Part shown: positions 1 to 6,415 of the stretch, in pieces
Numbering within the stretch: the stretch's first letter is position 1
Layout: every line of letters starts with the position of its first letter
Assembly (NCBI GenBank): GCA_038240835.1
Contig: JBBRGJ010000061.1
Coordinates: 1 to 16,562 of the forward strand
DNA length: 16,562 nucleotides
Origin: JBAXTE01 sp038240835
GTDB lineage: Bacteria; Bacteroidota; Bacteroidia; Bacteroidales; WCHB1-69
Direction of reading: 5' to 3'
Notes under the pieces: generated by a model
Seen by the model: only the letters and a program-made list of their open reading frames with translations
The model's database searches: none
Told to the model about the DNA's origin: nothing
Position numbers and translations under genes: made by a program

Positions 1-273
1 ATACATTTGACAGTTAACAGTGATCAGAGCGTCCCGAATTTATTCAAAATTAGAGGATCTACGAAAGCTCGACCGAAAGAGGTTTTTTGAAAAAACAAAA
101 AGATTTTCTTTGCTCCCTATAGGGCTGGGGCAAACAAAGAAAATCAGGAAAGAGAAATTACATTTGACAGTGATCAGTTAACAGTGATCAGTTAGCAGTT
201 ATCAGCGCGAGGCGAGACTTGAATACAGTTGACAGTGATCAGTTAACAGTTATCAGCGCGAGGCGAGACTTGA
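1..273. repeat. Long intergenic tandem unit, copy 1
   Basis: First copy of a direct repeat. Positions 1-117 are identical to 274-390, and 121 to about 250 match 414-543 with a few substitutions. In order it holds a two-heptad CAGTKNN array (11-24), a GCGTCCCGAA...GAGGATC segment (29-60), a T-run/A-run hairpin (82-88 with 90-96), an inverted repeat GATTTTCTTTG (102-112) with CAAAGAAAATC (135-145) enclosing the palindrome CCCTATAGGG (115-124), and two more heptad arrays (168-202 and 233-253). It encodes no credible protein. The left edge may continue outside the window. Confidence 0.85.
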
Positions 274-543
274 ATACATTTGACAGTTAACAGTGATCAG
301 AGCGTCCCGAATTTATTCAAAATTAGAGGATCTACGAAAGCTCGACCGAAAGAGGTTTTTTGAAAAAACAAAAAGATTTTCTTTGCTCCCGGAATTTATC
401 CCGCTTCGGCGGGAGGGCTGGGGCAAACAAAGAAAATCAGGAAAGAGAAATTACAGTTGACAGTGATCAGTTAACAGGGATCAGTTAGTAGTTATCAGCG
501 CGAGGCGAGACTTGAATACAGTTGACAGTGATCAGTTATCAGC
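274..543. repeat. Long intergenic tandem unit, copy 2, with an extra hairpin
   Basis: Second copy of the unit that starts at position 1, offset by 273 bases on its left part. The central palindrome of copy 1 is replaced by a segment 20 bases longer (391-413 against 118-120), so the offset becomes 293 on the right part. The outer inverted repeat is kept at 375-385 and 428-438. Heptad arrays lie at 284-297, 461-495 and 526-539. Substitutions against copy 1 include CAGTGAT to CAGGGAT at 475-481 and CAGTTAG followed by TAGTTAT at 482-495. Confidence 0.85.
399..414. other. C(UUCG)G tetraloop hairpin inside tandem copy 2
   Basis: TCCCGC (399-404) pairs with GCGGGA (409-414) around the loop TTCG, giving a six-base-pair stem closed by C(UUCG)G, an exceptionally stable RNA tetraloop. 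It lies inside the larger inverted repeat 375-385/428-438, at the point where copy 1 has only TATA. No T-tract follows, so it does not look like an intrinsic terminator. Confidence 0.75.
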
Positions 544-611
544 GCGTCCCGATTTTCTTCAAAATTATAGGATCTACGAAAGCTTGTCTCGCTTTACGAC
601 GGTTTTTTTTT
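541..611. repeat. Degenerate partial third copy of the long unit
   Basis: The segment AGCGCGTCCCGA...TTCAAAATTATAGGATCTACGAAAGCTT repeats positions 28-69 of the first copy with several changes, and then diverges into TGTCTCGCTTTACGAC and a T-run at 603-611. The hairpin part of the unit is absent. It follows the last heptad array of copy 2 (526-546) without a gap. Confidence 0.7.
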
Positions 612-943
612 GCATGGACTCGCTAGCGCATCGTCGCTTCGCACTTCATCGCTTTGCATCGCTTTGCGGTTAAAATAAATTCCTACCAAAAAGCATAATT
701 AAAACAGCAAAAACGAAGATTTTTCATTTTATGGATATGATTAATTCAAAAAAAAGGGAGAAAAAGAAGAAAATAATCAAGAACATAGTGGTATATTAAA
801 ATAAAATGATTAATTTTGCGTGCCCGTTTAACAAAACAAAAAAAAGATTATCCACAAATTTGTGACAAAATTAGGTAGGATCGAAAAAAGAAATTAACTT
901 TGCACTCCTTTAAAAAATAGTGCACAAACGCAAAGAAACAAAG
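612..943. other. Gene-free leader region upstream of rplM
   Basis: No protein gene is supported here. The left part is a short CG-rich patch with an exact 10-bp tandem duplication of CATCGCTTTG (647-656 and 657-666) and the palindrome CGCTAGCG (621-628). The rest is very A-rich and holds two TAnnTTTG promoter-like motifs (811-818 and 895-902), the 12-bp palindrome CACAAATTTGTG (853-864) and an overlapping TTATCCACA (848-856), which equals the DnaA-box consensus. Confidence 0.6.
895..902 (+). promoter_or_regulatory. Candidate -7 promoter element for rplM-rpsI
   Basis: TAACTTTG matches the Bacteroidota primary sigma factor -7 consensus TAnnTTTG exactly. Transcription would start about 35 bases before the rplM ATG at 944, leaving a short A-rich leader without a Shine-Dalgarno sequence. 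I see no TTTG/TTG -33 element at the usual spacing, so the assignment rests on the -7 motif and on position. A second match, TAATTTTG, lies at 811-818. Confidence 0.5.
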
Positions 944-1399
944 ATGGACACGTTAAGTTACAAAACAATCTCAGCCAATGCAGCTACTGTAAACAAACAG
1001 TGGGTTGTTATAGATGCTGAGAACCAAGTAGTAGGACGCCTTTCAGTAGTCGTCGCTAACATACTTAGAGGTAAAAACAAGGTAAATTTTACACCACATG
1101 CAGATTGTGGAGACCATGTAATTATCATCAATGCCGAAAAAATTCGTTTTACGGGCAGCAAATTAACTACAAAACAATATGTTAGACATACTGGATACCC
1201 AGGAGGTCAACGTTTTGCTACCCCGAAAGATATGCTTAACCGCAAACCTTTCTTTATTTTGGAACACGCAATTAAAGGCATGTTACCAAAAAACAAATTG
1301 GGAAGCAAACTTTACACAAACTTACATGTATGTGTTGGATCAGAACACCCACATGAAGCGCAACAACCTATTTTATTAGACATTAATACATTATTGTAA
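944..1399 (+). CDS. rplM: 50S ribosomal protein L13
   Basis: Large-subunit ribosomal protein L13, an early 23S rRNA-binding assembly protein. The 151-residue product has the full family pattern: N-terminal MDTLSYKTISAN, the segment GRLSVVVANILRGKNK near residues 29-44, the CGDHVIIINAEK stretch, TGYPGGQR near residues 83-90, and the C-terminal KGMLPKNKLG...HPHEAQQP. The ATG at 944 is chosen because homologous Bacteroidota proteins begin MDTLSYKTIS; the reading frame stays open upstream to a GTG at 920, but that adds eight residues of A-rich leader. It is followed by rpsI after two bases, the usual L13-S9 pair. The leader has no Shine-Dalgarno sequence, typical for Bacteroidota ribosomal genes. 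Confidence 0.97.
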   Translation: MDTLSYKTISANAATVNKQWVVIDAENQVVGRLSVVVANILRGKNKVNFTPHADCGDHVIIINAEKIRFTGSKLTTKQYVRHTGYPGGQRFATPKDMLNRKPFFILEHAIKGMLPKNKLGSKLYTNLHVCVGSEHPHEAQQPILLDINTLL

Positions 1400-1401
1400 T
1401 C

Positions 1402-1788
1402 ATGGAAACATTAAATACTTCAGGAAGAAGAAAAACCGCTGTAGCTCGTGTATATATGACAGAAGGTACTGGTCAAGTAATGGTTAATGGACGTGATTAC
1501 AAAGCATATTTTTGCACAACTCCATTGCATTACAAGGTAATCCAACCTTTTATTCTAACACAAAACGAAAACAAATATGATGTAAAAGCCAACCTTGATG
1601 GTGGTGGCATCACAGGACAAGCAGAAGCATTACGTTTAGGAATTTCTAAAGCGTTATGTGAAATTGATCCTGAATATCGTCTTTTATTAAAACCTCTTGG
1701 TTTACTTCGACGCGATCCACGTATGGTAGAGCGTAAGAAACCAGGTCGTCCAAAAGCACGTAAAAGATTTCAATTTAGTAAACGTTAA
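1402..1788 (+). CDS. rpsI: 30S ribosomal protein S9
   Basis: Small-subunit ribosomal protein S9, whose C-terminal tail reaches the P-site tRNA. The 128 residues match the usual Bacteroidota length. Family features are the start METLNTSGRRKTAVARVY, the glycine-rich DGGGITGQAEALRLGISKAL near residues 66-85, and a basic tail from about residue 100 (LRRDPRMVERKKPGRPKARK) ending in SKR, the conserved S9 terminus. Only two bases separate its ATG from the rplM stop, so the two are co-transcribed and probably translationally coupled. No terminator is evident in the 122 bases before rpsB, where a hairpin occurs instead. Confidence 0.97.
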   Translation: METLNTSGRRKTAVARVYMTEGTGQVMVNGRDYKAYFCTTPLHYKVIQPFILTQNENKYDVKANLDGGGITGQAEALRLGISKALCEIDPEYRLLLKPLGLLRRDPRMVERKKPGRPKARKRFQFSKR

Positions 1789-1833
1789 TATTCAATTCTG
1801 CTTTAAACTTCCGAAGCAAGAGTTTAGGATCCA

Positions 1834-1871
1834 AATTAGCGAGACTGCTGCATAAGCACTACTCGCTAATT
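1834..1871 (+). promoter_or_regulatory. Stem-loop in the rpsI-rpsB gap, candidate S2 leader
   Basis: AATTAGCGAG (1834-1843) and CTCGCTAATT (1862-1871) form a perfect 10-bp stem with an 18-base loop. The loop contains a further TGCT/AGCA pair, so a two-part stem is possible. It ends 39 bases before the rpsB ATG and has no T-tract, so it does not look like a terminator. Ribosomal protein S2 represses its own operon through a leader in other bacteria. A comparable role here is inference. Confidence 0.4.
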
Positions 1872-1910
1872 GCAATTCATGGAAGGTAAACAAATAAAAA
1901 CAAAATTAAG

Positions 1911-2828
1911 ATGTCAAGAAGTAATTTCAATGACTTACTAGAAGCTGGTGCTCACTTTGGTCACCTTCGTAGAAAATGGAATCCAAACATGGCTCCATAC
2001 ATTTTCATGGAAAAAAATGGAATCCACATCATCGATTTGCACAAAACTGTTGTAAAACTTGATGAAGCTGCTGCTGCAATGAAACAAATTGCAAAATCAG
2101 GTAAAAAGATTCTTTTTGTAGCGACAAAAAAACAAGCGAAAGAGATTGTAGCTACCGAAGTAAAAAGAGTAAACATGCCTTACGTAACTGAACGTTGGCC
2201 TGGTGGAATGCTTACAAACTTTGCTACTATTCGTAAAGCAGTTCGTAAAATGATTTCACTTGACAAATTGATGACAGGTGCTTCATTTACTAGCATATCA
2301 AAAAGAGAGCGTTTACAAATTCAACGTGAGCGTGCTAAATTGGAAAAGAACTTAGGTTCAATTAGTGATTTAAATAGACTACCTTCTGCAGTTTTTGTAG
2401 TGGATATCTTAAAAGAACATATTGCTATTGCTGAATCACGTAAACTTGGTATTCCAACGTTTGCAATTGTTGACACCAACTCAAATCCACAACTTATTGA
2501 TTTCCCTATTCCTGCAAATGATGATGCTTCAAAATCTATTCAGGTAATCTTACGTATCCTTTGTGATGCTATCGAAGAAGGAATCAACGAGCGCAAAATG
2601 GATAAAGATCGCAAAATTTCTGATGATGAAATGGAAGAAGAAGAAGTTGCAAAAGTAAAAACTGAAGCTACCATTGAAGAAGAAGAAGAAGTTATTGCTA
2701 AAATAACAGAGGAAACTACTCCAAAAGCAATAGGCAAAATCAAAGGGAACGAAGACAAAGAAGAAGCTCCAGCTAAAAAAGCAACTCCTAGAAAAACCAT
2801 TGCTAAAAAACCTGTAGCAAAAAAGTAA
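1911..2828 (+). CDS. rpsB: 30S ribosomal protein S2 with a long charged tail
   Basis: Small-subunit ribosomal protein S2, needed for assembly and for S1/mRNA docking where S1 is present. Residues 1 to about 228 are a complete S2: LLEAGAHFGHLRRKWNP near the start, KKILFVATKKQAKE, YVTERWPGGMLTNFATI, and PSAVFVVDILKEHIAIAE...GIPTFAIVDTNSNP. The protein then runs on to 305 residues, against about 240 for E. coli S2. The extra part has an acidic section (roughly 237-285, with runs of Glu) followed by a Lys/Ala/Pro/Thr section ending KKPVAKK. Tails of this kind occur in Bacteroidota S2; their role is not known to me. The start follows a typical A-rich leader (CAAAATTAAG) with no Shine-Dalgarno sequence. 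tsf follows after 32 bases. Confidence 0.96.
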   Translation: MSRSNFNDLLEAGAHFGHLRRKWNPNMAPYIFMEKNGIHIIDLHKTVVKLDEAAAAMKQIAKSGKKILFVATKKQAKEIVATEVKRVNMPYVTERWPGGMLTNFATIRKAVRKMISLDKLMTGASFTSISKRERLQIQRERAKLEKNLGSISDLNRLPSAVFVVDILKEHIAIAESRKLGIPTFAIVDTNSNPQLIDFPIPANDDASKSIQVILRILCDAIEEGINERKMDKDRKISDDEMEEEEVAKVKTEATIEEEEEVIAKITEETTPKAIGKIKGNEDKEEAPAKKATPRKTIAKKPVAKK

Positions 2829-2860
2829 ATTAGAGTACGAACAATTAAAATTCAAACACA

Positions 2861-3691
2861 ATGGCAATTACCGCTGCTGATGTAAATAAACTAAGACAAA
2901 TGACCGGTGCAGGCATGATGGATTGTAAAAATGCACTTGTTGAATCTGATGGAAATATCGAAGAAGCTGTAGATATTCTTCGCAAAAAAGGTCAAAAAAT
3001 TGCTGCAAAACGTTCAGATCGTGATGCTAACGAAGGATTTGTATATTCAATGACAACTGCTGACCATACTTATGGCGCATTATTGATGTTGAATTGCGAA
3101 ACTGATTTCGTAGCTAAAACTGACGATTTTGTAAACTTTGCAAAAGCAATTACCGAATTAGCAATTACAAAAAAAATCAAAACTGTAGAAGAACTATATG
3201 CACTACCTTTCAATGGGACTACTGTAGAAGCTGCTGCTACTGATCTTACAGGCAAAACTGGAGAAAAAATCCAAGTTAGCCACTTTGAATCACTAGAAGC
3301 TGGTTTTGTATCTTCATACAATCACAACGGAAACCGTTTGGCAACCATCGTTGGCTTTAACAAAAATGTGGACAGATTAGAAACTGTAGGTCACGAAATT
3401 GCAATGCAAATTGCAGCGATGTCTCCAATTGCAGTGGATCAAGAACATGTGAATGCTGATGTAATTGCAAAAGAGTTAGAAATTGCTCGCGACACTACTC
3501 GTCAAGAAGGAAAACCTGAAGAGATGGTAGAAAAAATTTCTCAAGGAAAACTAAATAAATTCTTGAAAGAGAATACTTTAGTAAACCAAGAGTTTATTCG
3601 CGACAACAAAAAAACTGTTGGACAATATATTAAAGAAACTAGTGCTGATTTAGTTTGCGTTGATTTCAAACGCCTTCAATTAGGAGCATAA
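2861..3691 (+). CDS. tsf: Elongation factor Ts
   Basis: Guanine-nucleotide exchange factor that recycles EF-Tu-GDP during translation elongation. It has 276 residues, a normal length. The N-terminal UBA-like domain MAITAADVNKLRQMTGAGMMDCKNAL (1-26) carries the family signature, and the core EF-Tu contact motif is visible as NCETDFVAKTDDF near residues 78-90, followed by two repeats of the dimerisation/core domain (GHEIAMQIAAMSP near 177-189). It lies 32 bases after rpsB, with an A-rich leader and no Shine-Dalgarno sequence, and is the last gene before a strong terminator. Confidence 0.97.
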   Translation: MAITAADVNKLRQMTGAGMMDCKNALVESDGNIEEAVDILRKKGQKIAAKRSDRDANEGFVYSMTTADHTYGALLMLNCETDFVAKTDDFVNFAKAITELAITKKIKTVEELYALPFNGTTVEAAATDLTGKTGEKIQVSHFESLEAGFVSSYNHNGNRLATIVGFNKNVDRLETVGHEIAMQIAAMSPIAVDQEHVNADVIAKELEIARDTTRQEGKPEEMVEKISQGKLNKFLKENTLVNQEFIRDNKKTVGQYIKETSADLVCVDFKRLQLGA

Positions 3692-3705
3692 ACTTTTTTA
3701 TCTTT

Positions 3706-3743
3706 AAAAAAAGGAATTCATTTATTGGATTCCTTTTTTTTTT
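3706..3743 (+). terminator. Intrinsic terminator after tsf
   Basis: A7GGAAT (3706-3717) pairs with ATTCCT7 (3729-3740) around an 11-base loop, followed by further T residues to 3743. It starts 15 bases after the tsf stop and would end the rpsB-tsf transcript. The 3' end of the T-tract runs into TATCTTTA (3743-3750), seven of eight bases of the TAnnTTTG promoter element, 20 bases before the pyrH ATG. A pyrH promoter may therefore begin where the terminator ends. Confidence 0.85.
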
Positions 3744-3770
3744 ATCTTTACCAAAGAAATTAATTATCAG

Positions 3771-4484
3771 ATGAAATACCAAAGAATATTATTAAAATTA
3801 AGTGGAGAGTCGTTACAAGGCGAACAAAACTATGGAATTGACTCAAATACCCTTTTATATTTTGCCCAAGAGATAAAAAAAGTACATGAGCAAAATATTC
3901 AAATTGGAATTGTAATTGGCGGAGGAAATATTTTTCGAGGATTACAAGGTGTAGGCAAAGGATTTGATCGAGTTCAAGGTGATTATATGGGCATGCTAGC
4001 AACTTCTATCAATAGCATTGCACTGCAATCAGCTTTAGAGAGTATCGGTGTTAAAACTGAACATTTTTCTGGACTTGCCATCGATCCAATCTGCAAAAAA
4101 ATGAGCCGACAAAGAGCCATCGCTTCGCTAGAGAGCGGTTGCGTTGTAATTATCAGTGGTGGCACCGGAAATCCTTACTTTACCACCGATAGTGGAGCAG
4201 CATTGCGAGGAATTGAAATAAATGCTGATGTGATTTTGAAAGGAACTCGAGTGGATGGAATATACACCGCCGATCCAGAAAAAGATCCAACAGCGACAAA
4301 ATTCGACAATATCACGTTCGATCAAGCATACGATATGAATCTAAATATCATGGATTTAACTGCATTTACTTTGTGCAAAGAGAACAATTTGCCCATTTTA
4401 GTGTTTGATATGAACACCCCTGGTAATTTGTCGAAGGTAGTTTCCGGTGATAAAATTGGCACATTAGTTTACAAAAAACAATAA
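3771..4484 (+). CDS. pyrH: Uridylate (UMP) kinase
   Basis: Bacterial UMP kinase (amino-acid kinase fold) that phosphorylates UMP to UDP for all pyrimidine nucleotides; the bacterial enzyme is hexameric and allosterically controlled by GTP and UTP. The 237 residues match family length. Visible motifs are LLKLSGESL (7-15), GGGNIFRG (50-57), DYMGMLAT (71-78) and SGGTGNPYFTTDSGAALRGIEI (129-150), which holds the phosphate-binding glycines and the catalytic Asp region. KGTRVDGIYTADPEK follows as expected. The start directly follows AATTAATTATCAG, without a Shine-Dalgarno sequence. frr follows after 37 bases. Confidence 0.97.
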   Translation: MKYQRILLKLSGESLQGEQNYGIDSNTLLYFAQEIKKVHEQNIQIGIVIGGGNIFRGLQGVGKGFDRVQGDYMGMLATSINSIALQSALESIGVKTEHFSGLAIDPICKKMSRQRAIASLESGCVVIISGGTGNPYFTTDSGAALRGIEINADVILKGTRVDGIYTADPEKDPTATKFDNITFDQAYDMNLNIMDLTAFTLCKENNLPILVFDMNTPGNLSKVVSGDKIGTLVYKKQ

Positions 4485-4521
4485 AAATAAAGATAAGTCA
4501 GAACAAATAATTGAATTTTTT

Positions 4522-5085
4522 ATGGACGACAATTGTATATTATGCATAGAAGAAGCGAAAGAGCACATGGGCACTACGCTTCAGTTTTTCGAGAAAGAGC
4601 TGCACAAAATTAGAGTGGGAAAAGCAAGTCCACAAATGTTAGACAATGTAAAAGTAGACTACTACGGAACACCTACTCCAATTGCTAACATTTCGAACAT
4701 TTCTACCCCCGATGCTCGTCAAATTGTAGTGCAACCTTACGAGAAGAACATGTTGGCGCCGATTGAAAAAGCAATCCAAGCCGCTAATTTAGGATTTAAC
4801 CCTCAAACGAACGTTGATTTCTTGAGAATAATGGTCCCACCATTAACTGAAGAGCGTCGTAAAGAACTTGTAAAAAAAGCAAAACAAGAAGCAGAGCAAG
4901 CTCGTGTAAATGTCAGAAACATTAGACGTAAAGCAAACGAAGAGATCAAAGGACTCGAAAAGAAAGATGTATCCGAAGATGACATCAAAAGAGCCGAAAC
5001 TGACATTCAAAAAGTAACAGAAGAATTCATCGTTAAAGTTGATAAGATTTTGGAAGCTAAAGAAAAAGACATTATGACCGTTTAA
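4522..5085 (+). CDS. frr: Ribosome recycling factor
   Basis: Ribosome recycling factor, which with EF-G splits the post-termination ribosome. The 187-residue protein is full length. The family core is clear: HKIRVGKASPQMLDNVKVDYYG (about 29-50), the hinge region TPTPIANISNIS, and the long-helix segment LTEERRKELVKKAKQEAEQARVNVRNIRR, ending in a third helix (KVTEEFIVKVDKILEAKEKDIM). The N-terminus MDDNCILCIEEAKEHM carries two cysteines, a lineage variation in a poorly conserved part. It lies 37 bases after pyrH and just before a terminator, closing the rplM-to-frr translation block. Confidence 0.97.
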   Translation: MDDNCILCIEEAKEHMGTTLQFFEKELHKIRVGKASPQMLDNVKVDYYGTPTPIANISNISTPDARQIVVQPYEKNMLAPIEKAIQAANLGFNPQTNVDFLRIMVPPLTEERRKELVKKAKQEAEQARVNVRNIRRKANEEIKGLEKKDVSEDDIKRAETDIQKVTEEFIVKVDKILEAKEKDIMTV

Positions 5086-5106
5086 TTTTGATCTATACCA
5101 ACCCAT

Positions 5107-5135
5107 AAAGGCTGTTTTCGATCAGCCTTTTTTTA
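5107..5135 (+). terminator. Intrinsic terminator after frr
   Basis: AAAGGCTG (5107-5114) pairs with CAGCCTTT (5123-5130) around an eight-base loop, and the T-tract continues to 5134. It begins 21 bases after the frr stop and ends 30 bases before the next gene, so it separates the translation genes from the acyltransferase. Confidence 0.88.
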
Positions 5136-5164
5136 ATTTACAACATTATAAAAAGCTTAATTCA

Positions 5165-6040
5165 ATGAATTACATTTCATATTTGCTATTTAGACTATTT
5201 TTAGCATTTATATCCATCCTCCCTTTTTCTGTGCTCTATTTCATCTCTGAAGTTTTGTACAGACTGGTGTATTTCGTATTTCGATATCGCAAAGATGTTA
5301 CTCGCGAGAATCTGATAAACTCTTTTCCAGATAAAAATATCGACGAAATTATTTACATCGAACAAGAGTACTATCGCTACATGGTCGATTTGATTTTAGA
5401 AGGTCTAAAAGGTTTATCCATGACCGATGAAGAGTTATTAAAAAGACACAAAATAATGAATCCGGAGGTGACAAATGCAATCTTTAAACAAGGGAAAAGC
5501 ATTATTTGCGTAAGCGGACACTACGGCAATTGGGAGTGGTTGGTTTTTTCGGGAAACTTACAAATCGAACACTTGGTGGTGGGAATCTACAAAGCCATCA
5601 ACAATCCATACATCGAAGCGTATATGCACAAACGCAGATCGAGAAACAAATGTTATTTAGCGCCAATTACAGAGACTTACGAGACATTTAAAACGCTTGC
5701 TAATCAACCTTGTCTGTATCTGATGTTTGCCGATCAAAGTCCAACAAACCTGCGCGACTGTTATTGGATTGATTTTTTGAACCAAGATACTCCCACAATT
5801 CATGGGCCCGAAAAATATGCTAAAAAATATGATTATCCTGTCGTATACCTAGACATGCAAGTAGTAAAACGAGGGTATTACGAACTGACATTCACCGTAT
5901 TAGAAGAAGAACCAAAGAAAACAGGAGATGGTGAAATTACGACTAAATATATGCGAAAATTAGAAAAAGTGATTAATAAAGAGCCAGCTTATTGGCTGTG
6001 GTCGCATCGAAGATGGAAACATAAGAGAATTATTAATTGA
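5165..6040 (+). CDS. LpxL/HtrB-family lipid A acyltransferase
   Basis: Predicted inner-membrane acyltransferase that adds a secondary acyl chain to lipid A. The 291-residue protein has an N-terminal hydrophobic segment (about 5-37), then the catalytic HX4E motif of the family in GHYGNWEW (His119 and Glu124), followed by FADQSP (188-193), the second conserved block, and WLWSHRRWKHK near the C-terminus, a typical ending for this family. Length and architecture are complete. Which position and chain it acylates cannot be told from sequence. It stands alone between a terminator and a repeat block. Its TGA stop (6038-6040) is directly followed by the first CAGTGGA heptad, so the repeat abuts the coding end. 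The neighbouring PagL-like gene may act on the same lipid. Confidence 0.88.
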   Translation: MNYISYLLFRLFLAFISILPFSVLYFISEVLYRLVYFVFRYRKDVTRENLINSFPDKNIDEIIYIEQEYYRYMVDLILEGLKGLSMTDEELLKRHKIMNPEVTNAIFKQGKSIICVSGHYGNWEWLVFSGNLQIEHLVVGIYKAINNPYIEAYMHKRRSRNKCYLAPITETYETFKTLANQPCLYLMFADQSPTNLRDCYWIDFLNQDTPTIHGPEKYAKKYDYPVVYLDMQVVKRGYYELTFTVLEEEPKKTGDGEITTKYMRKLEKVINKEPAYWLWSHRRWKHKRIIN

Positions 6041-6304
6041 CAGTGGACAGTTAGCAGTGAACAGTTATCAGTTAGCAGTTATCAGTTAACAGCGCTAAGC
6101 GTGGATGAATACAGTGGACAGTGAACAGCGCGTCCCGAATTTTTTTTAAAAATTCGAGGATCCTCGAAAAACAATAAAAAATCACAGATTTTAGGTTTTT
6201 CGGGAAAGCGTGGATGAATAGAGTGGACAGTGATCAGTTAGCAGTTAACAGTTATCAGTTAACAGTTATCAGTTAACAGTTAGCAGTGATCAGTTAACAG
6301 AGCG
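6041..6304. repeat. Second block of CAGTKNN heptad arrays with a palindromic core
   Basis: Three arrays of an exact 7-bp period: 6041-6089 (seven heptads, cap CAGCGCT), 6112-6125 (two, cap CAGCGCG) and 6228-6297 (ten, cap CAGAGCG). Between them is a core related to the unit at position 1 (GCGTCCCGAATTT, then GAGGATC). Here it forms nested symmetry: TCCCGAA (6133-6139) is complementary to TTCGGGA (6199-6205), and the 16-bp palindrome at 6153-6168 lies inside. The flank GCGTGGATGAATA occurs twice (6099 and 6208 onward). No coding potential is seen. Confidence 0.88.
6153..6168. repeat. Perfect 16-bp palindrome
   Basis: TTCGAGGATCCTCGAA reads the same on both strands. It replaces the GAGGATCTACGAAAG of the related units near positions 52 and 325, which are not palindromic. 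It could be a protein-binding site or an extruding hairpin tip; nothing in the sequence decides between these. Confidence 0.8.
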
Positions 6305-6415
6305 AAGCGAAGTAGCCAACAGCCAACAAAGTTAAGCTCTTCTAAATAGACATTGACAATTATTATTTGCGGGGTTATTTTGATATAATACAAATTTCAA
6401 ATATCGATTTTTAGA
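6305..6415 (+). other. Upstream region of the PagL-like gene
   Basis: After the last heptad cap comes a short CAACAGC-rich patch and then an AT-rich segment. TTGACA (6353-6358) and TATTTTG (6376-6382, one base short of TAnnTTTG) are separated by about the distance expected for a Bacteroidota TTG/TAnnTTTG promoter. The match is imperfect and the call is tentative. Confidence 0.3.

Noticed and set aside
1..600. CRISPR array
   Set aside because: The repeats are 7-bp tandem heptads and one large duplication; there are no uniform repeats separated by unique spacers and no cas genes.
731..799. 22-codon open frame starting MDMINSKKREKKKK
   Set aside because: Very A-rich low-complexity sequence, no ribosome binding or promoter evidence directed to it, easily expected by chance.
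848..856. Replication origin
   Set aside because: Only one exact DnaA-box-like site is seen, with no cluster and no dnaA, dnaN or other origin-linked gene.
920..943. Upstream GTG start for L13
   Set aside because: Adds eight residues from the leader; Bacteroidota L13 proteins start MDTLSYKTIS, matching the ATG at 944.
6353..6389. TTGACA/TATAAT sigma70-type promoter
   Set aside because: The spacer is 25 bases, too long, and Bacteroidota use a different consensus.
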